A stretch of 47,967 bases of DNA, from contig NZ_SMJZ01000043.1 of NCBI RefSeq assembly GCF_004348345.1, forward strand, positions 1 to 47,967. The letters run 5' to 3'. Numbering within the stretch: the first letter of the stretch is position 1; every line of letters starts with the position of its first letter. The notes under the pieces are model-generated. The model was not told where the DNA came from. It searched no databases and worked only from the letters and a program-made list of their open reading frames with translations. The DNA comes from Nonomuraea longispora. Lineage in GTDB: Bacteria; Actinomycetota; Actinomycetes; Streptosporangiales; Streptosporangiaceae. The position numbers and the translations under genes are program-made. Shown piece after piece: positions 30,635-38,518 of this stretch.

Positions 30635-32278
30635 GTGGAAGCCCGGCCGGCAAGGGAAAGCGATGTGGAGACGGCTCGTGCGCCGGTCGACGACTACGTC
30701 GCGCCCTGGACGTCGTATCGCGGGCTCCTTCTCGATCGCCGCGCCGACCGCACCACCTACCTGGTCGAGGACCCCTCGCGTGCCGGGTCGCGTACGTGGA
30801 CCGGCGCCGCTTGGGCCGCGGACGTGCGGTCCGTCGCCGCCCGTCTCCGTGCCCGCGGGGTGCGCCCCGGCGACGACCTCGCGATGGCCGCGATCAACCG
30901 CCCCGAGACGCTGCTGGTCGCGTTCGCCGCCTGGTGGATCGGCGCCTGCTTCGTCCCGCTCGACCCGCGCGACGGCCGCGAGCGTCACGCGGCCTTGCTC
31001 GCCGCCTGCGAGAATCCATGGCTGGTCGCCGACGACCCGGACGGTCCGGGCCGGCCGCTCCCGACCGCCGAGGTGCTGCGGCCGGCCGAGGTTCCCGACG
31101 ACGAGGGTCCGGAGCCCGGACTGGACACACCGGTGCTTCGCCTCCACACCAGCGGCACCAGCGGTACGCCGAAGCCGATCCTGCTCTCGATGCGCGGGCT
31201 GTTCGTCAACTGCGACGCCATGCGCACCGCGCTCGGCTGGACACCGGACACCAGGCTGATCAACGTCCTGCCGATCAGCCACGCCAACGGGCTGGTCATC
31301 TGCTCCTTCCTGCCCTGGTTCGCGGGAGGCTCGACGGTGCTGATGGACCGCTTCCGCAGCGACCGCTTCTGGCCGACCGTCGCGAGATCGAGAGCCAACG
31401 CCTGCAGCCTCGTGCCGACGGTGCTGGAGTACCTGCTCGCTGATCCGTCGATGCCCGAGCCCGGTCACGGGCTGGGCCACGTGATCTCGGGCAGCGGCCC
31501 CCTGCGCCCGGAGTCCGCGAAGCAGTTCGAGCAGCGCTTCGGCATTCCCGTACGGCAGCTCTACGGCCTGTCCGAGACCACATCGGTGCTGACGATGACG
31601 CCCCCACAGCCCGTCGGTGCGCTGACCGGCCGGATGCGCGGCTCGATCGGCACGCCCGTGCGGCATGCCGAGGTCCGCATCGTCGGCCCCGAGGGTCGAG
31701 AGTGCGCGGACGAGGAGCGCGGCGAGATCGTGGCGCGCGGCAGCATGCTCATGCTCGGCTACGCCCGCGATCCGAAGGCCACCGCCGCAGCGTACGCCCA
31801 AGGCTGGTTCCACACCGGTGACCGCGGTTACCGCACCACCGGACCCGACGGACGGCCCTGGTTCTTCCTCGAGGGGCGGCTCGGCGACTCGATCTCCCGC
31901 GGCGGCTCCACCGTGCTCCCCCAGGTCGTCGACGACGTGCTCGCCGCTCATCCCTCCGTTACCAGGGCGGCCACGTTCGGCTTCGCCAACCGTTGGTACG
32001 GCGAGGAGGTGGCGGCGTTCGTGATCGCCCACGCGCCGGTGACCGAGGACGAGCTCCGGGCCTGGTGCGTCGAGCGGCTCGGTTTCGACGCCAGCCCGAA
32101 GGTCGTGATCTTCGGCGAGGAGCTGCCGACGACGTCGGTCGGCAAGATCCAGCGGTCCTCGCTCGCGAACCGGATGGCGCCGGAGCTCGCCCCGCTCTGG
32201 GACCACCAGTTCCGCTCCCGCGACCGGACGAAGCCCGGCCGCCACGTGACTTATGAGAACCCAGGGGAAAAGACATGA
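30635..32278 (+). CDS. AMP-dependent acyl-CoA synthetase/ligase
   Basis: 547 residues from GTG 30635; TTG 30626 and GTG 30665 are alternatives and the start is uncertain. The adenylation motifs are complete: P-loop LHTSGTSGTPKPILLS, A5 YGLSETTSVLTM, A7 GWFHTGDRGYRTT and A10 TTSVGKIQRSSLANR with the catalytic lysine. It activates a carboxylic acid with ATP and CoA. The stop overlaps the acyl-CoA dehydrogenase start (ATGA), so both are co-translated. Together with the CaiB-type transferase, hydratase and dehydrogenase it recreates the carnitine CaiC/B/D/A enzyme set, although sequence closeness to CaiC cannot be judged here. Confidence 0.93.
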   Translation: MEARPARESDVETARAPVDDYVAPWTSYRGLLLDRRADRTTYLVEDPSRAGSRTWTGAAWAADVRSVAARLRARGVRPGDDLAMAAINRPETLLVAFAAWWIGACFVPLDPRDGRERHAALLAACENPWLVADDPDGPGRPLPTAEVLRPAEVPDDEGPEPGLDTPVLRLHTSGTSGTPKPILLSMRGLFVNCDAMRTALGWTPDTRLINVLPISHANGLVICSFLPWFAGGSTVLMDRFRSDRFWPTVARSRANACSLVPTVLEYLLADPSMPEPGHGLGHVISGSGPLRPESAKQFEQRFGIPVRQLYGLSETTSVLTMTPPQPVGALTGRMRGSIGTPVRHAEVRIVGPEGRECADEERGEIVARGSMLMLGYARDPKATAAAYAQGWFHTGDRGYRTTGPDGRPWFFLEGRLGDSISRGGSTVLPQVVDDVLAAHPSVTRAATFGFANRWYGEEVAAFVIAHAPVTEDELRAWCVERLGFDASPKVVIFGEELPTTSVGKIQRSSLANRMAPELAPLWDHQFRSRDRTKPGRHVTYENPGEKT

Positions 32279-33450
32279 CCGACCAGACCATCGTGCCGGC
32301 CCCGGCGACGATCGAGGCGGTCGAGGAGTTCGTCGAGACCACGGTCCGGGAGCGTGGCGCCCGGATGGACGCGACGGGAGAGTTCGACAAGGACCTGCTC
32401 GACCAGGCGGCCGCCCTTGGCCTGGTCCGGCTGATCTTCGACGACGACCTCCGTCTCGACCTTTCCCGGATGCCGCTGGCCCACGAGGTGAGCGAGCGGC
32501 TCACGGCAGTGTGCGCGCCGCTGGCGATGGAGGTCGGCGTGATGCGTCTGGTCTCCTACCTGCTGGCGCGCTTCGCACCGGCTCCGGTCCGGGACCGCTG
32601 GCTGCCGTTGACCGTGGCCGGCAAGGCCTACGGGTCCTTCGCCCTCTCCGAGCCCGAGGCCGGCACCGACCTGCGCGGCATGACGACCGTGGCCCGCCGC
32701 GACGGTGACCACTACGTCCTCGATGGGGGCAAGTGCTGGGTCGGCTTCGCTCCGGTGGCGGACTACGCGATCGTGCTGTGCAAGGCCGAGACCGACGCCC
32801 GGTTCGCCAAGACCCTTGCCCTGGTCGTCGATATGGCCTCCGAGGGCGCCTCCGGAGAGTGGGGCCCTCGGCTGTCGGGCTACCGCGGCCTGCCGAACGG
32901 GATCCTCACCTTCGACGGCGTGCGTGTGCCCGCCGGCCACGCCCTCGAAGTGGAGGGCTTCGCCGGGATGATGGACGGACTCAACATGGCGCGGATCGAC
33001 GCGGCCGCCTACGCCTGCGGCCTGCTCCGCGCCGCCCTCGAGGAGAGCGTCGCGCGGGCCGCACACCGCGAGGCGTTCGGTGGCAAGATCGGCGACCTCC
33101 CCAGCATCCAGATCAAGCTGGGCCGGATGCGGGCCGCCTACCAGGCCGCACGGGAGCTCACGCTCCGAGCGGCCGAGAGCTACATGGCGAAGCCGGGCGG
33201 CGACCAGGATTTGATCTCGGTGGCCAAGATGACGGCCAGCGACTTCGCCCGCGACCACACCGACCAGGCCATGCAGATCTTCGGTGCCTCCGGAATGGTG
33301 ATCGGCAGCCGTGTTGAGCGCCTCCACCGTGACGCCAAGGCGACCCAGATCTTCGACGGCACCAGCGAGATCCACGAGACCATGGTCGGCCGCCGCCTCG
33401 TACGTGCCTACGCACGCACCAACGGCGGCGACTTCATGGCCGGCTGGTAA
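32275..33450 (+). CDS. Acyl-CoA dehydrogenase
   Basis: 391 residues. FALSEPEAGTDLRGM is the FAD/acyl contact motif, KCWVGFAPVADYAIV replaces the usual KxWIT segment, and QIFDGTSEIHETMVGRRL holds the catalytic-base region GTSEIH. QAMQIFGASGMVIGSRVERL is typical of the family. It introduces, or in reverse reduces, an alpha-beta double bond in an acyl-CoA; CaiA-like enzymes work in the reductive direction. It is the last gene of the MHS/ligase/dehydrogenase unit. Immediately downstream is a truncated sigma factor gene on the other strand, so the right edge of the island lies at the stop codon. Confidence 0.93.
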   Translation: MTDQTIVPAPATIEAVEEFVETTVRERGARMDATGEFDKDLLDQAAALGLVRLIFDDDLRLDLSRMPLAHEVSERLTAVCAPLAMEVGVMRLVSYLLARFAPAPVRDRWLPLTVAGKAYGSFALSEPEAGTDLRGMTTVARRDGDHYVLDGGKCWVGFAPVADYAIVLCKAETDARFAKTLALVVDMASEGASGEWGPRLSGYRGLPNGILTFDGVRVPAGHALEVEGFAGMMDGLNMARIDAAAYACGLLRAALEESVARAAHREAFGGKIGDLPSIQIKLGRMRAAYQAARELTLRAAESYMAKPGGDQDLISVAKMTASDFARDHTDQAMQIFGASGMVIGSRVERLHRDAKATQIFDGTSEIHETMVGRRLVRAYARTNGGDFMAGW

Positions 33451-33492
33451 GGGCTCAAGAGATCCGTCCCTTGGTTCGGCCTGAGGCGCCCC

Positions 33493-33723
33493 GGATCTGC
33501 CGAGCAGGTCGAGACAGAGGCGGCTGGCGACCGTGGTGAGCCAGGCGCCAGGCGAGTCGATGGCCTCCCGCTGCTGCCGGGTCATGGCGTACCAGCGGGC
33601 GTAGGTCTCCTGGACGACATCCTCGGCATCGGCCAGAGAGCCGAGCATCCGGTAGGCCAGATTGATCAGCTGACGCCGCTCGCTCATGATCGTGCCCAGC
33701 GCTGGATCGGACGGGATGCTCAT
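33493..33723 (-). pseudogene. SigJ-like ECF sigma factor, truncated after sigma2
   Basis: ATG 33723 (or 33687) begins MSIPSDPALGTIMSERRQLI, then NLAYRMLGSLADAEDVVQET and SPGAWLTTVASRLCLDLLG, a clear sigma2 region and linker. After LLG near 33499 the similarity ends and the frame runs into the acyl-CoA dehydrogenase 3' region. Sigma4 and the SnoaL-like domain are missing, so promoter recognition is lost. It follows the CMD gene on the same strand by 32 bases, the usual CMD-sigma operon. The break coincides with the right edge of the catabolic island. Confidence 0.8.
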
Positions 33724-33755
33724 GGCGTCGCCGGGTGCCTTGGTCGCAACCGCCG

Positions 33756-34229
33756 CTATCCGTGCCGGCCGGGCCGGTAGGCGCCGGCCGGCTGCTGGGT
33801 GATGATGTTCAGCCGGTTGACGGTGTTCATGATGGCGATGAGGGACACCAGGGCGGCGAGCTGGTCCTCGCCGTAGTGCTTGGCGGCGTCCGCCCAGGCC
33901 TCGTCGGTAACGCCGCCGGCCGCGTCGGCGACGCGGGTGCCCTGCTCGGCGAGCTTCAGGGCGGCCCGTTCGGCGTCGGTGAAGACCGTCGCCTCCCGCC
34001 ACGCCGCGACCAAGTTGAGGCGCACCGAGGTCTCCCCGCGGTGCGCGGCCTCCTTGGTGTGCATGTCGACGCACACGCTGCAGCCGTTGATCTGACTGAC
34101 GCGCAGCGCCACCAGCTCCTGTGTCGCGGCGGGCAGGGCCGAATCGTTCACGACCTTGCCCGCGGACAGAATGTGCTTGAGGAGCTTCGCCGCGATCGGG
34201 CTGCCGAGGAAGTCGAGACGGGAGTCCAT
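33756..34229 (-). CDS. Carboxymuconolactone decarboxylase/AhpD-family protein
   Basis: 157 residues. INGCSVCVDMHTKEA at about 47-61 contains the CxxC-x3-H redox motif of AhpD-like proteins; YGEDQLAALVSLIAIMNTVN is the conserved second helix. Such proteins act as alkylhydroperoxidases or related thiol-dependent peroxidases. They are the commonest neighbours of ECF41-type sigma factors, which fits the truncated sigma gene just downstream. AAGGAG lies eight bases before ATG 34229. An ECF-type promoter-like element lies upstream, so the gene may now be served by another SigJ-like factor such as that at 10953. Confidence 0.92.
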   Translation of the reverse strand: MDSRLDFLGSPIAAKLLKHILSAGKVVNDSALPAATQELVALRVSQINGCSVCVDMHTKEAAHRGETSVRLNLVAAWREATVFTDAERAALKLAEQGTRVADAAGGVTDEAWADAAKHYGEDQLAALVSLIAIMNTVNRLNIITQQPAGAYRPGRHG

Positions 34230-34267
34230 GCTGTTCTCCTTGCCGGGTTGGCTGTTACACCCCCACC

Positions 34268-34294
34268 GACGAAACAGCCCGGCGAGATGTCACA
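34268..34294 (-). promoter_or_regulatory. ECF41/SigJ-type promoter-like element upstream of CMD
   Basis: On the minus strand TGTGACA (34294-34288) is followed after exactly 16 bases by CGTC (34271-34268). The known SigJ/ECF41 pattern, from memory, is (T)GTCACA-N16-CGTC, so only one -35 base differs. It lies 39 bases upstream of the CMD start. Confidence 0.5.
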
Positions 34295-34427
34295 ACCGGC
34301 CGCATGTGACCTGCGTCTCCCACCCATGCCACTACGGGCCCGGCCGCCGGCGCTGCTGCATGGTCCTGCTCACGTTCGGTCCTGATCAATCGGGGGTCCC
34401 GCCGCACCCGGCCGAGGTGGCCAACGG

Positions 34428-35342
34428 TCAGGAGAACCAGTTGGCGCCGAGTTCCCGGATCGTGTTGCTGTCCTTGGGCACCAGCAGCGCTTCGCTCAGC
34501 ACGTTGTTGATGGCCTTCTTGTCGTCATTGAGCAGGGCGAACAGGAAGAACGAACCCCCATCGGCCGTACGGAAGCCGAAGATCGATCCGGTGCCGGCGA
34601 ACCCGACATACGCCCCCTTGTTGACCGCGGGGAACGCCTTGCGGCTGTAGCTGTTCGCGGCCAGGCGGTAGCCGGAGTCGCCCTCCTTCTTTCTCTCACC
34701 GTTCCAGAAGTTCTCGTACTCCTCGGCCACGGCGCCCGCCATGGAGTCGTCCATGTCGGTGACGTAACCGTCGGCGTCGAGCAGTGGCTTGGGCATCCGC
34801 TCACCCCAGTGGATCGGAGTAGCGACGGCCAGCCTGAAAGGCTGCCCGGGAGAGCGGAAGAACGCGAGCACGTGCGGGCGGGCACGGCCCTTGGCGTCCT
34901 GGTAGGTCGCCTGCGCGATGAACCAGTCCCCGCTCGACGGCTGCCGCTCCGGCCTGGGCACGAAGACCGTCGGGGTGCCGACCGGGTTGATCGGCTTGTG
35001 CCTCGTCTTCCGCTCGGAGCCCCACTGGCTGCGTTCGAGCACGCCCTCGTGCAGCGCTCCCTCGATGAACAGCGCGTCGAGCCGGGCGTTCGACCGCCAC
35101 CACTCGTGCTTCTTGAGTGTCGCGTTGTACCTGCCCACCCACTTCTGCATGGCCTGTCCGGCCTCAGGGATGGTCAACGCCGCCTTGGCCGGGGTGGGGG
35201 TGGCGCTCGTGGGAACCACGGTGCCCGACGAGGGAGCCGGGGACGTCGCCTGCGTGGACACATCGGAGGGCCTGGCGGCCACACCGCAGCCGGACAGGCT
35301 GACAACGAGAGCACCGCTCAGCAGCATTCTGCGCACCGGCAT
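34428..35342 (-). CDS. Secreted lipoprotein of unknown function
   Basis: 304 residues. MPVRRMLLSGALVVSLSGC is a lipoprotein signal peptide with lipobox LSGC and the lipidated Cys at position 19. A Ser/Thr/Pro/Ala-rich linker of about 40 residues follows, then a globular domain (EAGQAMQKWVGRYNATLKKH ... GSIFGFRTADGGSFFLFALL). The body resembles actinobacterial hypothetical lipoproteins I cannot name; no enzyme motif is seen. ATG 35342 has AGGGGG immediately upstream. The same frame is open for another 72 codons, up to an AT-rich repeat cluster, but that extension would bury the signal peptide. It is probably anchored outside the membrane. Confidence 0.85.
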   Translation of the reverse strand: MPVRRMLLSGALVVSLSGCGVAARPSDVSTQATSPAPSSGTVVPTSATPTPAKAALTIPEAGQAMQKWVGRYNATLKKHEWWRSNARLDALFIEGALHEGVLERSQWGSERKTRHKPINPVGTPTVFVPRPERQPSSGDWFIAQATYQDAKGRARPHVLAFFRSPGQPFRLAVATPIHWGERMPKPLLDADGYVTDMDDSMAGAVAEEYENFWNGERKKEGDSGYRLAANSYSRKAFPAVNKGAYVGFAGTGSIFGFRTADGGSFFLFALLNDDKKAINNVLSEALLVPKDSNTIRELGANWFS

Positions 35343-35541
35343 CACCCCCTGGACCGAGCGCAGACTTCCGACGAACGGAGCTCCGAACCGCGAACCAGCC
35401 CCCGGGCAACCGTCTGCGCGCCCAGTCGCTGCTGCGGCGGATGTCGGCAGGAGGTCCACACCATTCAGGTCGAACAGCGACAGCGGGCTGTCGGCGTGGG
35501 ACTGGGTGAACGTCCGCGTCACCCGGCTGGACGGCGACTTA

Positions 35542-35579
35542 TTTGCTCGCATAAGCAAACCGTAGCTTACTTAAGCAAA
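35542..35579. promoter_or_regulatory. TAAGCAAA repeat cluster upstream of the lipoprotein region
   Basis: TTTGCT-N6-AGCAAA (35542-35559) and GCTTA-CT-TAAGC (35565-35576) are perfect inverted repeats, and TAAGCAAA occurs twice exactly 20 bases apart (35552, 35572). The set looks like a cooperative MarR/TetR-type operator array. The 200 bases between it and the lipoprotein start hold only an open extension of the lipoprotein frame (MRANKSPSSRVTRTFTQSHA) that I do not recognise. Confidence 0.55.
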
Positions 35580-35608
35580 TCAACGTCGGGGCTATCCTGC
35601 TTCGGGTC

Positions 35609-36163
35609 TCACAGGACGGTACGTGTCCCGCCGGAGCGTCGGTGGCCGCCGCTGCCCTGACCCATGTCCGTTGACGTATCAGGAAGCGCCGCGTCCTGAG
35701 GTCCAACGGTCGTGTGACGGCGCGGAGTCTTGCGGAAGTAGGCGTTGGCCTGCGGCAGGAACATCAGCGCCATCGCGGTGAGCACGGCGAGGACGTGCAC
35801 CACCCGGCTGCCGGCGAACAGGAGATCCAAGCCGTCAAGCGGCCCCAGCGGTGTGCCTGCCAGCAGGTCCTTGATGGGCTCGATCACCATGGACAGCAGC
35901 CCGAACACGCCCAGCATGACAGCGATGGCCATCCGGGCCCAGTTCCGACCGGCACGTAACCGCAGCGTCAGGAAGATCGCGACAGCGAAGACCGCCAGTC
36001 TGAGTCCGACGCCGGAAATCAGCGCTCCCGCGGTCGCCGTACCGTCGGCCAGCATGCCGCCGACAGCCAGCACGGTCTCGAAGGCGCCCGCGGCGACGGC
36101 CGTCAACCAGGCGATTGCCGCGAAACGCACAACGGGCGGAGGTGAAGAGGTAAGCGTGGTCAT
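35609..36163 (-). CDS. Small four-helix membrane protein
   Basis: 184 residues with four hydrophobic segments: FAAIAWLTAVAAGAFETVLA, LRLAVFAVAIFLTLRL, RMAIAVMLGVFGLLSMVI and VVHVLAVLTAMALMFL, followed by a polar tail ending GTRTVL. No conserved motif is recognised; it resembles many actinobacterial integral membrane proteins of unknown role. ATG 36163 begins the hydrophobic protein, and the upstream in-frame extension is basic and low in quality, so it is excluded. It may be co-expressed with genes upstream on the same strand, though an 85-base gap separates them. Confidence 0.75.
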   Translation of the reverse strand: MTTLTSSPPPVVRFAAIAWLTAVAAGAFETVLAVGGMLADGTATAGALISGVGLRLAVFAVAIFLTLRLRAGRNWARMAIAVMLGVFGLLSMVIEPIKDLLAGTPLGPLDGLDLLFAGSRVVHVLAVLTAMALMFLPQANAYFRKTPRRHTTVGPQDAALPDTSTDMGQGSGGHRRSGGTRTVL

Positions 36164-36248
36164 AGGAACCAGTTTCCGGCACGCCGCACTCAAGATCATT
36201 CTTGTCCGCCCCCGAATCCGCGGTAGGGGCAGCACCACCAGGCCGCAC

Positions 36249-36686
36249 TCACGAGCGGGCGTCGAAGCGCCGGCGAATCGGCGTGTCCTTCCCGAGGGAC
36301 AGCGGGCGCGCGTGGGGTACGGAGATCGCGGCGACCGACCCCGTCCCGGCATGCGGCTCGTCGTCGATGGTGTAGAGATCGGCCGGTTGGGCGTACTCCT
36401 CGGGCGACAGCGTCCGGTCGTCGGGAAACCACCCGTTCACCGCCCATTCGGTGACGTTCTGGAGGCAGAGCTCGCCGCCACGCGTGCTGTCGGCGGTCAG
36501 CCGCCACACCACGTGCAACTGCTTGGACGTGAAGTACAGGCGGCGGAAGGCGTCGTCCAGGTGAAGGCCGGAGGTCTCGGCCAACCTTGATCTCCTTGCG
36601 GCAGCAACCGTATCCCGCGCCACGGTCACCTGTTCACCTTCCGCGAGAACGACCTCGACGACGAAGGCCGGGACTTCGACGACCAT
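36249..36686 (-). CDS. Hypothetical protein, about 145 residues
   Basis: The frame from ATG 36686 reads MVVEVPAFVVEVVLAEGEQV ... GLHLDDAFRRLYFTSKQLHV ... VTEWAVNGWFPDDRTLSPEE and ends RRRFDARS. Amino-acid balance and third-position GC suit a real gene, but I recognise no family. No clear ribosome site precedes the ATG, so the start may be further in. It is co-oriented with the calycin-like gene upstream (61-base gap) and the membrane protein downstream. Confidence 0.5.
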   Translation of the reverse strand: MVVEVPAFVVEVVLAEGEQVTVARDTVAAARRSRLAETSGLHLDDAFRRLYFTSKQLHVVWRLTADSTRGGELCLQNVTEWAVNGWFPDDRTLSPEEYAQPADLYTIDDEPHAGTGSVAAISVPHARPLSLGKDTPIRRRFDARS

Positions 36687-36747
36687 CCGTATCGAAGTCC
36701 CGGCCGGAAGGGCCTGGTGAGGCCGTCCGTCGCCTGAGGCGCGGTGA

Positions 36748-37290
36748 TCAGCTCGGGCGGCGGGTGAGGATCATCTCTTCATCCAGGACCCAGGTCGCCC
36801 CCTTGTCGTGGGACGTCTCGCCGAGCCATCGGGCCGACGAGGGGGTGATCTCGGTGAAGCGCCAGCGCAGCCACGGCTCGTCCTCGTCGCTGAGCAGGAC
36901 GATGTCTCCGTCGACCGGTCGCCCGATGAAGCGGCGAACGCGGGCGTTGATCGGCTCGATCCAGGTGGAGCGCCACGCGTCCAGATCCGGATCGTAGAAA
37001 CGCACCGTAGTGCCCTGGAAGGCCCTGATGTTCGGTGCTGCCACCTCGTTGCGGCCAGGCATGATCCAGGTGTCCTGTACGGCCCGGCCGCCGAGGACCC
37101 AGCCGAAGTGGAGCTCGCCCTTGGCTTGGGCGGTGCCTCCGTCGAGCGCGGTGCCCGACCATTCGATGTCCCACGATCCCACAAACTGGCCGAAAAGCAT
37201 GAGCTTGTCGGCATGAGCACCAGATGGTGCTGACACATGTAGAGCTTCGATGAGTCCCCGCTCGGCGGAGGGGTCCGCGTCGTATGTCAT
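36748..37290 (-). CDS. DUF1579/calycin-like beta-barrel protein
   Basis: 180 residues. After a ~28-residue lead, LMLFGQFVGSWDIEW begins a series of antiparallel strands (GELHFGWVLGGRAVQDTWIM, TTVRFYDPDLDAWRSTWIEP, EPWLRWRFTEITPSSARWLG), the pattern of lipocalin-like ligand-binding barrels such as DUF1579. No catalytic residue is evident. The ATG overlaps the stop of the PLP-enzyme gene (ATGA), so it is translationally coupled to it and may bind or process a related small molecule. Function unknown. Confidence 0.75.
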   Translation of the reverse strand: MTYDADPSAERGLIEALHVSAPSGAHADKLMLFGQFVGSWDIEWSGTALDGGTAQAKGELHFGWVLGGRAVQDTWIMPGRNEVAAPNIRAFQGTTVRFYDPDLDAWRSTWIEPINARVRRFIGRPVDGDIVLLSDEDEPWLRWRFTEITPSSARWLGETSHDKGATWVLDEEMILTRRPS

Positions 37291-38459
37291 GGGTGTGCCT
37301 CCTCATAGGCTTGGGCAAGACTGCGGTCGAGATCGCGCCAGAGATCGTCCACGTCCTCCAGCCCGACCGACAAGCGCAGCAGTCGGTCGCTGATTCCGCT
37401 GCGCCGCCTGTCATCCTCGGCGACGATGCGGTGTGTGAGCGAATAGGGATGCTGGATGAGGGTGTCGACCCCGCCGAGGCTGACCGCAGGTGTGATCAGT
37501 TCGGCGCCACCGACGACGACATGCGGGTCCACGGCGGCTTCGAAAGACACGAGGCAACCACCGCTCTCCATCTGCCCGGAGGGGCGATCGGGGTCGAGGG
37601 AGGGGTAGAACACCTGCGTCACGGCCGGATGGGCCGCGAGCCGCTGTGCCAGGTCCGCGGCGGTCGCCGCGGCCCTGCGCACTCTCACGGGCAGCGTCGC
37701 CAGCCCGCGTAGGAGCATGTATCCGGCGAAAGGATGCAGGATCGCGCCGGTGACGATCCGGATCTGCCGGATCGCCCGGGCGAGTTCTTCACCGCAGGTG
37801 ACGACCCCGCCCATCACGTCGCCGTGACCGCCGAGGAACTTCGTGGCGCTGTGGAGGACGACGGCGGCGCCGTGCTCGACCGGGCGCTGGAGGACGGGAG
37901 TGGCGAACGTGTTGTCCACCAGCAGCGGCACGCCCGCAGCGGCTTCGGCGAGCCGGGCGATGTCGTGTTCGGCCAGTGTGGGATTGGCCGGGGTCTCGGC
38001 GATCACCAGTCCGGTGTCGGGCCGGATGGCGTTCGGCAAGTCCTCGGCGGTGGTCCAGGTAACGGTCGTCCCCAGCAGTCCGGAGCTGAGCAGGTGATCG
38101 CTCGTGCCGTAGAGGGGCCGGATCGCCACGATGTGCCGGCGCCCCTGAGCCACGCTCGCGAGCAGGCACGCCGTCAGGGCGGCCATTCCGCTGCCGAAGG
38201 CCACCGCGGCGGCGCATGCTTCCAGATCGGCGACAGCGCGCTCGAAGCGAGCCACTGTCGTGTTGCCGACCCGGCCGTAGATAGGACGCCCCTCTGGTAG
38301 CTCACCGGCGGCGAAAGCGTCCAACCGCGCCGCCTCCGAGCCGGTGTCGTACGCGGGATAGGCAGTCGAGAAGTCCAGCGGCGCCGCATGCAGGCCGAGG
38401 GCTGCGAGATCTTCTCTCCCGCTGTGCACCGCGCGGGTGTCGAGGGTCTGGCGAGTCAT
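37287..38459 (-). CDS. Cys/Met-metabolism PLP-dependent enzyme (methionine gamma-lyase/cystathionine gamma-lyase type)
   Basis: 390 residues. RPIYGRVGNTTVARFERAVA at about 57-76, FGSGMAALTA, PLYGTSDHL and VIAETPANPTL are family motifs, and the PLP lysine is in VLHSATKFLGGHGDVMGG. It catalyses alpha,gamma- or alpha,beta-elimination or replacement on sulfur amino acids; the exact reaction cannot be read from sequence. It is divergent from an Lrp-type regulator with a 59-base gap, the arrangement of mdeA/mdeR in Pseudomonas. The start ATG 38459 has no strong GGAGG upstream, but the N-terminus fits the family. Confidence 0.92.
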   Translation of the reverse strand: MTRQTLDTRAVHSGREDLAALGLHAAPLDFSTAYPAYDTGSEAARLDAFAAGELPEGRPIYGRVGNTTVARFERAVADLEACAAAVAFGSGMAALTACLLASVAQGRRHIVAIRPLYGTSDHLLSSGLLGTTVTWTTAEDLPNAIRPDTGLVIAETPANPTLAEHDIARLAEAAAGVPLLVDNTFATPVLQRPVEHGAAVVLHSATKFLGGHGDVMGGVVTCGEELARAIRQIRIVTGAILHPFAGYMLLRGLATLPVRVRRAAATAADLAQRLAAHPAVTQVFYPSLDPDRPSGQMESGGCLVSFEAAVDPHVVVGGAELITPAVSLGGVDTLIQHPYSLTHRIVAEDDRRRSGISDRLLRLSVGLEDVDDLWRDLDRSLAQAYEEAHP

Positions 38460-38518
38460 GTGTGCATGATTGAACCTTCGTCGGTCATCGGCAACAGAGC
38501 CTGAACTATATTTTCCAT

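Noticed and set aside
22717..33723. The two sigma fragments at the island borders being halves of one interrupted gene
   Set aside because: Both are N-terminal sigma2 pieces from different families and on opposite strands; they cannot be rejoined.
32251..34074. A 607-codon minus-strand frame linking sigma sequence to the acyl-CoA dehydrogenase region
   Set aside because: Only the short sigma2 part is meaningful. The rest is antisense of the dehydrogenase gene, so this is a truncated sigma gene, not a fusion protein.
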